From assembly GCF_003259905.1 (NCBI RefSeq), contig NZ_QLMG01000009.1:1-64000 (forward strand): DNA of 64,000 nucleotides, given 5' to 3'. The stretch's first letter is position 1; each line of letters starts with the position of its first letter. The stretch comes from Salipiger aestuarii. GTDB taxonomy: Bacteria; Pseudomonadota; Alphaproteobacteria; Rhodobacterales; Rhodobacteraceae. Under the pieces are notes generated by a model. The model saw only the letters and a list, made by a program, of their open reading frames with translations, was not told the DNA's origin and did not search any database. The translations under genes were made by a program, and so were the position numbers. Shown one piece after another: positions 43,709-51,849 of the stretch.

Positions 43709-44908
43709 ATGGGTGTTGTGGAAGTTCTGGATCCGGTCGCACCGGCGCGGGCGGGTGGCTGGAAAGTGGATGTGAGCCGGGGTGAGCGGAACGGGCGGGT
43801 GTCGTCCGAATGGTTCAACCGGCCGGATGACGAGCGGTATCTGTCGCTCGATGATCTCTGGGCCAATGTGAAAGGCCGGTCGGAGCGCAGCCGTAGCCGC
43901 GTGGTGCAGACGGCGGATATCCGGGTCGAGGCCGCTCGCGACAATCCCGAGCGGTTGCACCTGATGTTGCCGAAGGCGCAAGAACCGGTCGCGCCCACGC
44001 ATTGGGCCTTCGGCCAGCTTGCCAGCATCGTCGGCGCGCCGGCCTCCTACCTGCGGCAGCTGCCTGCGCCGCTGGCGGGCATCAACCTGCAATATGGTCT
44101 GACCAACCACCGCGCCGAACAGGTCAAAACCTTCGAGACCGAAGACGGCCGCACCGAACTGCGCGCCGTGACGGGTCCCGACTATGGCCGCATCCACGAT
44201 TTCGAACTGGTCGAGGCGGTGCAGCGCATTGCGGGCAATGGCACCGGCGACACGCGCTGGAAGGTGCCGGGCGTGCTGGACTGGTCGACAGGAGTCTACA
44301 ACACCGATGTCGAAATCAGCCGCGACACGACCACGCTCTATGCCTCGGATCGCGATGTCTTCCTGTTCCTGGTCGATGATCGCAACCCGATCGAGGCGGG
44401 CAAGCTGCCGGACGGCTCCCCCGATCTCTACTTTCGGGGCTTCTACTGCTGGAACTCGGAGGTGGGAGCCAAGACCCTTGGCATGGCGAGCTTCTACCTG
44501 CGGGCCGTGTGCCAGAACAGGAATCTGTGGGGCGTCGAGGATTTCCGGGAGATTCGCATCCGGCATTCGAAATACGCCGCCTCGCGCTTTGCCCATGAAG
44601 CGGCCCCGGCGCTGACGCGCTTCGCCAATTCCTCGCCGCAGGGCTTCGTGAACGGCATCAAGGCCGCGCGGCAGCAGATCGTGGCACGGACCGACGAGGA
44701 TCGCGCGGATTTCCTGCGCAAGCGGGGCTTCTCGAAGGCGGAGTCCGGCAAGATCATCGAGAAAGTGCTGATGGAAGAAGGCCGCCCGCCCGAGAGTATC
44801 TTCGACTTCGTGCAGGGCATCACGCGGCTTGCGCGCGACAAGACACAGCAGGATGCGCGCCTCGACATGGAAGGGCGCGCCAAAAAGCTGCTCGACCGGG
44901 TCGGCTGA
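43709..44908 (+). CDS. DUF932 plasmid/phage protein
   Basis: A 399-residue DUF932 protein. Typical stretches are PTHWAFGQLASIVGAPASYL near residue 105, VTGPDYGRIHDFELVEAV and LYASDRDVFLFLVDD, then FRGFYCWNSEVGAKTLGMAS. DUF932 proteins occur on many plasmids and phages; function unknown. The ATG at 43709 follows GGAGGA; the open frame 11 codons upstream lies in the structured leader. Part of the conserved backbone with radC. Confidence 0.88.
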   Translation: MGVVEVLDPVAPARAGGWKVDVSRGERNGRVSSEWFNRPDDERYLSLDDLWANVKGRSERSRSRVVQTADIRVEAARDNPERLHLMLPKAQEPVAPTHWAFGQLASIVGAPASYLRQLPAPLAGINLQYGLTNHRAEQVKTFETEDGRTELRAVTGPDYGRIHDFELVEAVQRIAGNGTGDTRWKVPGVLDWSTGVYNTDVEISRDTTTLYASDRDVFLFLVDDRNPIEAGKLPDGSPDLYFRGFYCWNSEVGAKTLGMASFYLRAVCQNRNLWGVEDFREIRIRHSKYAASRFAHEAAPALTRFANSSPQGFVNGIKAARQQIVARTDEDRADFLRKRGFSKAESGKIIEKVLMEEGRPPESIFDFVQGITRLARDKTQQDARLDMEGRAKKLLDRVG

Positions 44909-45035
44909 TAGAGCGCTCAAGCAGCGATCGCCCGACACCGAGGCGGTCGCTGTAGCCTTTTTCTCAACATGCACGCCGTTGGCTTTGCCCCGAAAGGGCA
45001 GGGGGCGTCGGTGTGCGGATTTCAGCGAGACACCC

Positions 45036-45148
45036 ATGACTCCCCAAGAAGAAACTATCGTCCTCGAGGCCCGTGACATCCTCGGCCGCTACCTCAGCCA
45101 GAACCCGGTCATCGGCAGTTGGCAGGCGCTGATGGACTATTGCGCGCT
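45036..45148 (+). pseudogene. radC: radC 5' fragment, cut by the RIT element
   Basis: Reads MTPQEETIVLEARDILGRYL then SQNPVIGSWQALMDYCAL, the N-terminus of a RadC/JAB (DUF2466-type) protein, then runs into the recombinase element after the Leu codon. Joined to the 3' fragment at 48516 it would give [18 protein letters not shown] without any gap. The gene is therefore inactivated by insertion. Confidence 0.85.
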
Positions 45149-45231
45149 TTATGCCGAGGCTAAGATTATGCCGATGTTCGTTTTTTAGATCGTTGTTTCT
45201 GGCGGAGATCGCTGGGAAGGAGTTGGCATAA
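45149..45231. repeat. RIT left-end inverted repeats
   Basis: TTATGCCGAGGCTAAGATTA then TGCCGAT (45149-45175), and a subterminal GTTGGCATAATC (45221-45232). The right end has the same elements reversed: GATTATGCCAAC (48402-48413) and ATCGGCATAATCTTGGCCTC (48462-48481) leading to GGCATAA. The recurring unit GGCATAAT is probably the recombinase binding site. Confidence 0.75.
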
Positions 45232-46221
45232 TCAGAGAGCCTCGAGGAAGGCGAGGAGATTGTCAGTTGGCCGGAAGCGGCCGGGCTTCATGGTGATCGG
45301 GGCTGTCCTTTCGAGGGCTCTTTCCTTGATCTGCAGATCCGCGTGCAGGTAGATCTGGGTCGTTTCGATCTGTTCGTGGCCGAGCCAGAGTGCGATCACC
45401 GAGGTGTCGATCCCGGCGCGCAAGAGGCGCATGGCGGCAGAATGGCGCAGCACATGCATGGAGACGCGCTTTTTTGCCATTGTTGGACATTTGACCTGTG
45501 CTTCCGCAACGTATTTGGCCAGCCTGCGCTCAAGCGCATCGCGGCTAAGGGCGCGTCCGGTCTGCGTCGGGAACAGCGGGTCCCTAGGATGACCTGACCG
45601 CTCGGCAAGCCACGCCCTCAGGATCGCGATGGTGCCAGATGTGAGCGGCGTGATACGCTGCTTGCGCCCTTTTCCGGTGCAACTGACATGCGCACCTGCT
45701 CCGAGTTGGACATCTGCACGGGTCAGCCCGATCAGTTCAGACGCCCGCAGTCCTGTCTGGGCTGCGAGACTGAACAGCGCCGTGTCGCGCCGCCCGGTCC
45801 ATGTCGCCCGGTCCGGAGCGGCCAGCAATGCATCGATGTCGGCCTCGGTCAACCAGGTCACCAGCCGTCGCTCAAAGCGCTTCGGCGGTATTGCGAGAAC
45901 GCGTTCGATGGTGGCGGCATGTTCGGGATGGCGCAGGGCTGCATAACGGAACAGGGAACGGATTGCGGCCAGCCGGGCGTTTCGGGTGCGTACCCCATTC
46001 TTCCGTTCGCGCTCCAGATGATCGAGGAAGGCACCGATCAGCGGCGCATCAAGATCGTCGATGTCGAGCCTTACCGGTGACTTGCCTTGTCGTTCCGAAG
46101 CGAAGACCAGAAGCAAGCGCAGAGTGTCGCGATAGGCTTGGATCGTGTTGGCGCTGACCTGACGCTGGCGGACGAGGCGGTCAGTGAAGAACGCTTGCAG
46201 TGTCGTTGCGAGCCCAGTCAT
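45232..46221 (-). CDS. ritC: RIT tyrosine recombinase, third gene
   Basis: A 329-residue tyrosine recombinase. Catalytic residues: R in GLRASELIGLTR, H-x-x-R in HVLRHSAAMRLL, H in LGHEQIETT and nucleophile Y in TQIYLHADL. The N-terminal SAM-like domain (NTIQAYRDTLRLLLVFA) is present. Start overlaps the second recombinase stop (ATGA). It is the last of the trio and ends near the left inverted repeat. Confidence 0.9.
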   Translation of the reverse strand: MTGLATTLQAFFTDRLVRQRQVSANTIQAYRDTLRLLLVFASERQGKSPVRLDIDDLDAPLIGAFLDHLERERKNGVRTRNARLAAIRSLFRYAALRHPEHAATIERVLAIPPKRFERRLVTWLTEADIDALLAAPDRATWTGRRDTALFSLAAQTGLRASELIGLTRADVQLGAGAHVSCTGKGRKQRITPLTSGTIAILRAWLAERSGHPRDPLFPTQTGRALSRDALERRLAKYVAEAQVKCPTMAKKRVSMHVLRHSAAMRLLRAGIDTSVIALWLGHEQIETTQIYLHADLQIKERALERTAPITMKPGRFRPTDNLLAFLEAL

Positions 46222-47138
46222 GCTTCACCTGCAAGGTGGCGCTCAAGCATGTCACCAGCCAGGCCAAGCAATTCGGGCGCTGCCGACAAGTACCAGTAGG
46301 TGTGCTTAGGATCGACATGACCGAGGTAGGTGGCCAGAGTTGCGAGGCCGGAGCCGGGATTACCTGACCGGTACCCCTCGGCGATGGTGCTGACGGCGAA
46401 GCTATGCCTTAGATCGTGAATCCGGGGTCGGCAGGTTGCCGAACGTGGAACAATCCCGCAATGATGCAGCAGTTTCTGGAAAGTCGGATGCACGTTACTA
46501 TAGCGCAGCCGCTTGCCCGTTGAACTACTCAGAAGAACCGGCGCGCCGGAAGGACTCGGACGATCAGCTCGAAGCAGGTAGTTTTGCAAGACAGCGACTG
46601 TCGTCGGGTGCAGCGGCAATGCCCGCGCCTTGCCAAATTTGCCCTTCCGGATCGTCACAATGCCGCCGCCCATGTCGAGGTCGTCGCGGTCGAGGCCGAT
46701 CGCCTCGCCAATCCGCATGCCGGTCACAGCCAGCAAGCCGACCAGCACCCGGTAGGTTGCCTGCACGTGTGTCTTGGGCAGGATATCCGTGGCGCGCATC
46801 AAGTCGGCCACCTCCTGCGGTGTGTAGAGATAGGGCGTTGTGCGCCGTCTCCGCGCCGGAAGAAGATCGTCTGGCGGCACTTCGCTCACATCGTCGAGCG
46901 TATGCAGGTGCCGGGCGAAGATGCGCACATCGGCCAGTCGCGCGTGGGTCCAGATCGGATCAGCGCCAGGAGGAAGCGTTGCCCAGGCCAGCGCCGTCAC
47001 GGTCCGGACATGGGTCTCGCCATGATCCTCTGCGAAGGCAATAAACTGGCGGAGACGTCGCTCGACCTGGTCCATCTTGTAGTCCAAGGCGCGCCGCATG
47101 CTCAGATAGTCGGCCAGAACTTTGCGCAGATGGCTCAT
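46218..47138 (-). CDS. ritB: RIT tyrosine recombinase, second gene
   Basis: A 306-residue tyrosine recombinase with R in GMRIGEAIGLDR, H-x-x-R in HDLRHSFAVSTI, H in YLGHVDPKHT and Y in YWYLSAAPELL. The spacing around the final Tyr is slightly unusual (HTYWYLS). It overlaps the flanking recombinase genes by four bases on each side, so all three are made from one transcript in fixed order. Confidence 0.9.
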   Translation of the reverse strand: MSHLRKVLADYLSMRRALDYKMDQVERRLRQFIAFAEDHGETHVRTVTALAWATLPPGADPIWTHARLADVRIFARHLHTLDDVSEVPPDDLLPARRRRTTPYLYTPQEVADLMRATDILPKTHVQATYRVLVGLLAVTGMRIGEAIGLDRDDLDMGGGIVTIRKGKFGKARALPLHPTTVAVLQNYLLRADRPSPSGAPVLLSSSTGKRLRYSNVHPTFQKLLHHCGIVPRSATCRPRIHDLRHSFAVSTIAEGYRSGNPGSGLATLATYLGHVDPKHTYWYLSAAPELLGLAGDMLERHLAGEA

Positions 47139-48349
47139 TGCGCATCCTCCGGCCAGGGGCGTGCTATCACGCGCAGGGTATCGTGGTCGACCTTGGCATA
47201 TATCGCCGTGGTTTGCGCACGGCGATGACGCAAGACTTGCCCGACTTCCGGCAAAGATGCGCCAGCACGCAGCAGTTGCGTCGCCGCGGTATGGCGCAGG
47301 CGATGCGCGTGCACCCGCCCGACGCCTGCCCGTAGCGCGGCATCCGCCACGATGGTACTGACCCGAGACGCGCTGAGCGCGTTATAAGGTGCGAAGTGTC
47401 GGACGAATGCGGTCCGGCCCCGCGCCTTCGCTGGTCGTGCGTGACGTAGATACTGAGCCAGATAGTGGCCTACGTCCACGGGAAGGGGTAGTCGTTCAAG
47501 ACAGTTTCCTTTGCCATGCACGCAGATCGTGCCCGCACGCCAGTCAATATCGTCAAGCCCTAGTCTGGAGACCTCGCACCTCCGCAGGCCGAGCCGAACA
47601 AGAAGGGTCAGGATCGCCAAGTCGCGGACGCCATTGTCCGAGGTGATATCGCAAGATGTGAGAATGCGCCGCACCTCATCGGGTTCGAGCCCCTTGGGCA
47701 GTCCGGCCTGGTGTCGATATGTGACCGTCGGTACTGCCGGGACAAGCGAGCGCCTCAAAACACCCTCGAGATGGAGAAACCCGAAGAAAGATCGCAGCGC
47801 CGTGACGGTCAGCTTCGCGACACAGGAATTCACGGAGGGACACCAAGCCACCACGAAGGAGGTGACATCAGAAGAGGTCAGGCTGGCAAGATCGAGATTG
47901 CCATCTCTCGTCTGACGATCAAGGAACGGACGCAGGCAATCGACATATCGAAGGATCGCCGCAGCTGTCAGCCCGCGTTCTACTGCCAGGAACCGCGTGT
48001 ACCGCTCCAGGATTTCACCAGCGGGGCCGTCTTCAACGGGGCTTTCGGCGGGTGGTACCAGCCCCAACCCACGCAGATAGACCAAAATGGCACCCAGTGC
48101 TTTGCGCGTCTTCAGCTTGCGGACACCGCCAGCACGGCGGTCGGCCATGAACAGGTCTACTTTGGCCACCGTCAAATCGGACATCGCGAGCTGTTTGCCC
48201 TCCAACCAAATGAGGAGGTCATTGAATAGCCTGCGTTGCTTCCAGATCGTGCCGACCCCGTAGCCCTGCCTCTGCAAATCCTCTTCGAGGCCATTGGAAA
48301 GGGCCGTGACCGGGTTCGCACTCCGTTTCTTTTTCGGTTCAATCACCAT
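47135..48349 (-). CDS. ritA: RIT tyrosine recombinase, first gene
   Basis: A 404-residue tyrosine recombinase with R in LGLRRCEVSRLG, H-x-x-R in HRLRHTAATQLL, H/R in LRHRRAQTT and Y in AIYAKVDHD. I start at the ATG at 48349, where GAGGAGA lies six bases upstream; the frame to 48448 covers the presumed promoter. It has a longer N-terminal domain than its partners. As the first gene it probably sets the transcription of the trio. Confidence 0.88.
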   Translation of the reverse strand: MVIEPKKKRSANPVTALSNGLEEDLQRQGYGVGTIWKQRRLFNDLLIWLEGKQLAMSDLTVAKVDLFMADRRAGGVRKLKTRKALGAILVYLRGLGLVPPAESPVEDGPAGEILERYTRFLAVERGLTAAAILRYVDCLRPFLDRQTRDGNLDLASLTSSDVTSFVVAWCPSVNSCVAKLTVTALRSFFGFLHLEGVLRRSLVPAVPTVTYRHQAGLPKGLEPDEVRRILTSCDITSDNGVRDLAILTLLVRLGLRRCEVSRLGLDDIDWRAGTICVHGKGNCLERLPLPVDVGHYLAQYLRHARPAKARGRTAFVRHFAPYNALSASRVSTIVADAALRAGVGRVHAHRLRHTAATQLLRAGASLPEVGQVLRHRRAQTTAIYAKVDHDTLRVIARPWPEDAQ

Positions 48350-48461
48350 GATATCTCCTCGTTTCGTCGTGAACGAGAAGACGCTACCAGTTTCAGTCCC
48401 GAGGATTATGCCAACTACGATGCAAAGGCTTCGAGGGAATATAAGCACTTAGAGTGCCTAT

Positions 48462-48515
48462 ATCGGCATAATCTTGGCCTCGGCATAAAGCGCATTATGC
48501 CGAAGTCTGCATAAT
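48462..48515. repeat. RIT right-end repeats with an extra palindrome
   Basis: 48462-48493 mirrors the left end. It is followed by 22 extra bases that, with the flanking GCGC, make the perfect inverted repeat GCGCATTATGC / GCATAATGCGC (48490-48519) with an eight-base loop. The left end has no such palindrome, so the element is asymmetric at its tips. Confidence 0.65.
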
Positions 48516-48848
48516 GCGCTCACCGTCCGAGGCCCCATCGAGCGATTCCATGTCCTCTATCTCGACCGCAAGAACCGCATCATCGCCGATGAGCTTTTGT
48601 CGACCGGCACGGTCGATCATGTCCCGGTCTGTCCGCGCGAGGTGATCAAGCGGGCGCTGCTGCTGAACGCCAGCGCCCTGATCCTGATCCACAACCACCC
48701 GTCGGGTGATCCCACGCCGTCCGAGGCTGATCTCAGCATGACCAAGGAGATCCAGAAGGGCTGCAAGTATCTCGGCCTGACGCTGCATGACCACATCATC
48801 GTGGGTGCCGGAACGGAGCTGAGCCTGCGGGCCCTCGGCAAGCTCTGA
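48516..48848 (+). pseudogene. radC: radC 3' fragment (JAB/MPN domain)
   Basis: Resumes the radC frame at the CTC codon and carries the JAB/MPN+ metalloprotease-like motif ([14 protein letters not shown]) and the C-terminal [20 protein letters not shown]. An internal ATG in codon ~27 might allow a short product, but it would lack the N-terminal half. The 5' part lies at 45036. Confidence 0.85.
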
Positions 48849-48905
48849 TGGTGCCAGCAGACCTGCCGTCGCCCCTTCGAGTAAGAGGGCGGCGGTTTGG
48901 TCTTT

Positions 48906-48942
48906 GACGGATGAGGCGGGGAGAGTGGCTTTCCGCTCCGTT
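48906..48942 (+). ncRNA. Structured leader, copy 3 (before the hypothetical gene at 48955)
   Basis: Outer stem GACGG (48906-48910) with CCGTT (48938-48942, last pair G-T), inner hairpin GGGGAG AGTGG CTTTCC (48918-48934; both arms one base longer than in copies 1 and 2), then GGAGA and the ATG at 48955. The lengthening on both arms keeps the pairing. Confidence 0.58.
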
Positions 48943-48954
48943 GGAGACATTGCC

Positions 48955-49473
48955 ATGTTTGACCTTCCCCTGCCGAACCAGTCGGGCCCGCGTCCGATGG
49001 GCCCCGTTCCAAATGGCCCGACTGTCGCTCCTGATCCCAGCTTGCCTTTCGCGCTGACGCGGATGCACAGGACGCCTGCAGCCCTGATGTCGGGCACCGC
49101 TGCCCCCGTGGTCGTTGAGCGTTTTGCGACCTTGGCTGATGCCATGCAGGGGGCGTTTGAGCTTGCCGAGGACAACGGCTCCGATGCAGCGCCGCAGCTT
49201 CTGGCAATCCTTGATTGCGACCAGCGCCTGGTTCTTGCCGGGGCCGCCAGTCATGGCGCTGTGGCTTGGTGCCAGCCTGTCGCCAATGCTCTTGAGGCGC
49301 GGGCCGTCGTGACCGAGGCGGTTCAGCTGCGCGCCCAGGCTGGCCGTGCCATTGATTGGCGCGAGCCTGAGTTGGCGCAGCGGCTGCGTCACCGTGCCGA
49401 TCTGCTGGATGCCCGCCTTGTCGACCCGCTCTGGCGCGCTTTTGCCGCCCGCGCGCTGCAGAACGCGGCGTGA
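48955..49473 (+). CDS. Hypothetical plasmid backbone protein
   Basis: A 172-residue protein with a Pro-rich N-terminus (FDLPLPNQSGPRPMGPVPNG) and an alpha/beta remainder (FATLADAMQGAFELAEDNGS, QLLAILDCDQRLVLAGAASH). No domain recognised. Start at the ATG after GGAGA, behind leader copy 3; the frame extends upstream through the leader. Comes right after radC in the backbone order. Confidence 0.62.
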   Translation: MFDLPLPNQSGPRPMGPVPNGPTVAPDPSLPFALTRMHRTPAALMSGTAAPVVVERFATLADAMQGAFELAEDNGSDAAPQLLAILDCDQRLVLAGAASHGAVAWCQPVANALEARAVVTEAVQLRAQAGRAIDWREPELAQRLRHRADLLDARLVDPLWRAFAARALQNAA

Positions 49474-49576
49474 CGCCCGAGAGACAGAGGAGGGATGGGA
49501 AGGGTTTGAGCCTTCGGGGGGCAGAAGAGTGCGCCACCCGGGGGGTCTGACCTGTCCTCACCGAAAGGAGTTATCC

Positions 49577-50068
49577 ATGACCCAGACTGAACCCACTCTG
49601 GCCGCCCCGCTGCGACCATCCACCGTCGATTTCGGGGCGATCCTTGCCGCGCATGCCGAACGCGCCGCCCGGACCCTCGCCATGCGCCCGGGCAACAAAG
49701 ATCGTCTCTTCGATGGCCTCATGGCCGCCGGCATCACCCATGTCACCGTGACCTTCGACGGTTCCGGTGACAGCGGCCAGATCGAAAGCATCGGCGCCTG
49801 GGCGGGCGAGACGGCTGTCGATTTCCCCGCGACCGAAATCCCCTATGCCGCGCTGACGTGGGATGATCCCGAGGTCGAGATGCGCAGCCTGTCACTGGAG
49901 GATGTTGTCGAGCAGCTCACCTACGACTTCCTGTCTGACACACATGGCGGTTGGGAAAACAACGACGGCGCGTGGGGTGAGTTTTGCTTCGACGCGTCCG
50001 CACGCTGCATCCATCTCGAGTTCAACGAGCGCTTCACCTCGTCCGAACTCTACACGCACGATTTCTGA
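49577..50068 (+). CDS. DUF6878-like protein
   Basis: A 163-residue acidic protein (for example SLEDVVEQLTYDFLSDTHGG, NNDGAWGEFCFDASARCIHL) that resembles the DUF6878 family common on Rhodobacteraceae plasmids; that name is from memory. ATG at 49577 follows AAAGGAG. The 103-base gap before it is G-rich with possible hairpins (TTTGAGCCTTCGGGGGGCAG). It begins a run of small backbone genes with short gaps. Function unknown. Confidence 0.7.
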   Translation: MTQTEPTLAAPLRPSTVDFGAILAAHAERAARTLAMRPGNKDRLFDGLMAAGITHVTVTFDGSGDSGQIESIGAWAGETAVDFPATEIPYAALTWDDPEVEMRSLSLEDVVEQLTYDFLSDTHGGWENNDGAWGEFCFDASARCIHLEFNERFTSSELYTHDF

Positions 50069-50078
50069 GGGGGCAGCA

Positions 50079-50456
50079 ATGGCACATCCCTATCACCATG
50101 CCCTGTCTTCAGTGAAGAAATGGGGCGGCACGGTCGACGATTTCATCGCGGTGCATGCTTGGTTCGACCTGAGCAAGGAGATCACCGCCGACTTCCGTCA
50201 CCGGGCGCTGCGCCACCATGCCGAGGGCATATTCATGGCCGAGACGATCTTCGGTCCGACCCTCACCCTCTCGACCGGGCGCATTATCCCGACCCGCTGG
50301 GTCGGCGAGCAACATGTGAAGGAAGACCTCGGCTTCATCCCGAGCTTTGCTGACTGGGTGAAGGCCGTCCGGCCCGAGCCCTGGATGGGTCGGACCGCGC
50401 GGATCGAGGCACTGGTCGATCCGCATCTCGCCTCGCCCGTGGTTGAGGTCACGTGA
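50079..50456 (+). CDS. DUF6915-like protein
   Basis: A 125-residue protein (SSVKKWGGTVDDFIAVHAWF, RALRHHAEGIFMAETIFG, GRIIPTRWVGEQHVKEDLGF) like the DUF6915 family, again by recollection. The conserved His and Arg residues suggest a catalytic or nucleic acid role, unproven. Ten bases after the preceding stop, so co-transcribed; the next gene starts one base after its stop. Confidence 0.7.
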   Translation: MAHPYHHALSSVKKWGGTVDDFIAVHAWFDLSKEITADFRHRALRHHAEGIFMAETIFGPTLTLSTGRIIPTRWVGEQHVKEDLGFIPSFADWVKAVRPEPWMGRTARIEALVDPHLASPVVEVT

Positions 50457-50457
50457 C

Positions 50458-50655
50458 ATGACCGATCCCACTTATCTACGTCTTGCCTTGCCGCCGACCG
50501 CTTCGCCACTGGCAGTGGTTCGCGCGGCGGTCCGGGCGCTTCACCCCGACACGCGCGCCGTTCGCGGCTTCCGGGGCGCGCGCAAGCGCTTCTACCGGCA
50601 GATGCTTTGCGCGCATGCCGCGCGACAGGCGGGGGGCGACGAGCCCGCCGGCTGA
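50458..50655 (+). CDS. Small basic hypothetical protein (65 residues)
   Basis: Begins MTDPTYLRLALPPTASPLAV; basic, Arg-rich (13 of 65 residues) with two short helices (RAAVRALHPDTRAVRGFRGA, RKRFYRQMLCAHAAR). The high Arg content suggests nucleic acid binding. Its ATG is one base after the previous stop. Unknown family. Confidence 0.5.
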   Translation: MTDPTYLRLALPPTASPLAVVRAAVRALHPDTRAVRGFRGARKRFYRQMLCAHAARQAGGDEPAG

Positions 50656-50689
50656 TCGCCCCCAACCACCCCTTCATTCCAACACAACG

Positions 50690-50712
50690 CCCGGCCGCCC
50701 GGCCGGGTTTTT
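50690..50712 (+). terminator. Rho-independent terminator before the 50731 gene
   Basis: CCCGGCCG, CC, CGGCCGGG followed by TTTTT. It ends the 49577-50655 unit; it lies 18 bases before the next start codon, so it could also attenuate the next gene. Confidence 0.72.
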
Positions 50713-50730
50713 CCCATTCAGGAGGTCCCC

Positions 50731-51150
50731 ATGGCGGATTACTTCACCCAATTCTCGTGCCTGCTCGACGTCGGCACGCCCGACAAGGCCGCCCGCGCGC
50801 TCGCGCTGTTCCAAGAACTGCGCGAAGCTGATCAGGACGCTGACGACCCGGAGGTCGCTGGCTTCGATCTCGTGCGCCAGGATGCTCCCGAGGGCAGCAC
50901 CCTCTGGATCCATGACGACGACCACGGCGATGTCGAAGCCGTCATCCGCTTCGTCTTGCGCCTCGCCGCAGACCTCGACCTCACCGGCCTTTGGGGGTTC
51001 CAGTATGCTCTGACCTGCTCCCGGCCACGGCTCGACGCCATTGGTGGCGGCGCGCATGCCATCGATCTCGGCGCTCGTAAATCCATCGGCTGGTCCAGTA
51101 CGCAAGAATGGTTGGTCGCGGCGCTGAACGGGGAGGACGTCGATGCCTGA
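50731..51150 (+). CDS. Hypothetical plasmid backbone protein
   Basis: A 139-residue acidic protein (SCLLDVGTPDKAARALALFQ near the start, EGSTLWIHDDDHGDVEAVIR, GWSSTQEWLVAALNGEDVDA). No family recognised. GGAGG eight bases before the ATG. It overlaps the next gene by eight bases, so the two are likely co-translated. Confidence 0.68.
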   Translation: MADYFTQFSCLLDVGTPDKAARALALFQELREADQDADDPEVAGFDLVRQDAPEGSTLWIHDDDHGDVEAVIRFVLRLAADLDLTGLWGFQYALTCSRPRLDAIGGGAHAIDLGARKSIGWSSTQEWLVAALNGEDVDA

Positions 51151-51787
51151 GGTCATCTGCACAACAGTCTACCAGTTCCCTGAACTCTCCGACGTCGCCA
51201 AGGAAAAGGCGCGCAGCTGGTATCGTGAGCTCGGGCCCCACGACGACTGGTGGGACGCGGTCTATGAGGATTTCGAGCGCATCTGCGATATTCTCGGCGT
51301 CCGGCTCAAAACAACCCCCGTCCGCCTGATGGGCGGCGGGACACGCACCAAGCCCTGCATCTGGTTTTCAGGGTTCTGGAGCCAAGGGGATGGGGCCTGT
51401 TTTGAAGCATACCTCAGCCACACCAAGGGCGCGGCCGCGCGCATCCGGGACTATGCGCCCCAGGATGCGACGCTGCATGGCATTGCCGACCGGCTGCAGG
51501 CCATCCAGCGGCGGAACTTCTACCAGCTTGCCGCCGAGGTCAGCCATCGGGGCCGCTACTACCACGAATACGCCATGTCCGTGGACGTCACCCGTGATAG
51601 CCCGACCTGGCAGCCGCCCACCGAGGACGCGGAGGAGATCGTGACCGAGGCGCTGCGCGACCTTGCCCGCTGGCTCTACCGCCAGCTTCAGGCTGAATAC
51701 GACCACCTTACCTCGGACGAGTCCGTTGAGGACGGCATCATTGCCAATGAATACACCTTCACCGCAGGGGGGCGGCGGTTCGGATGA
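51143..51787 (+). CDS. Hypothetical plasmid protein, possibly an antitoxin-like stability protein
   Basis: A 214-residue protein with PEVICTTVYQFPELSDVAKE at the start, WWDAVYEDFERICDILGVRL and FSGFWSQGDGACFEAYLSH. Similar plasmid proteins have been labelled antitoxin of a toxin-antitoxin stability system, which I cannot confirm from sequence. No catalytic motif seen. It precedes a Phd-PemK pair. Confidence 0.62.
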   Translation: MPEVICTTVYQFPELSDVAKEKARSWYRELGPHDDWWDAVYEDFERICDILGVRLKTTPVRLMGGGTRTKPCIWFSGFWSQGDGACFEAYLSHTKGAAARIRDYAPQDATLHGIADRLQAIQRRNFYQLAAEVSHRGRYYHEYAMSVDVTRDSPTWQPPTEDAEEIVTEALRDLARWLYRQLQAEYDHLTSDESVEDGIIANEYTFTAGGRRFG

Positions 51788-51813
51788 CACATGGGAGGGC
51801 TCAACCCATCTCT

Positions 51814-51846
51814 TGCAGAATATCCAGAATGTATGTATATTCTGCA
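51814..51846 (+). promoter_or_regulatory. Operator of the Phd-PemK toxin-antitoxin operon
   Basis: TGCAGAATAT and ATATTCTGCA form a perfect 10-base inverted repeat separated by 13 bases, ending three bases before the antitoxin ATG. This is the expected spot for autorepression by the antitoxin-toxin complex. The centre contains GTATGTATAT, usable as an extended -10. Confidence 0.65.
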
Positions 51847-51849
51847 CAA

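Larger units (their letters stand above)
45149..48515. mobile_element. RIT element (recombinase in trio) inserted in radC
   Basis: Three adjacent tyrosine recombinase genes on one strand, with no other genes, flanked by long inverted repeats (starting TTATGCCGAGGC at 45149 and matching at 48462-48491 on the other strand) define a RIT element. The insertion splits radC; GCGCT is repeated at both borders (45144-45148 and 48516-48520), either a short duplication or the crossover sequence. Size 3367 bases, which is typical for such elements. The right border carries an extra 22-base segment that makes a palindrome. Confidence 0.87.

Noticed and set aside
45149-48515. A defence or integron system based on three integrases
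   Set aside because: No gene cassettes or attachment arrays are present; three overlapping recombinases between inverted repeats fit a RIT element better.
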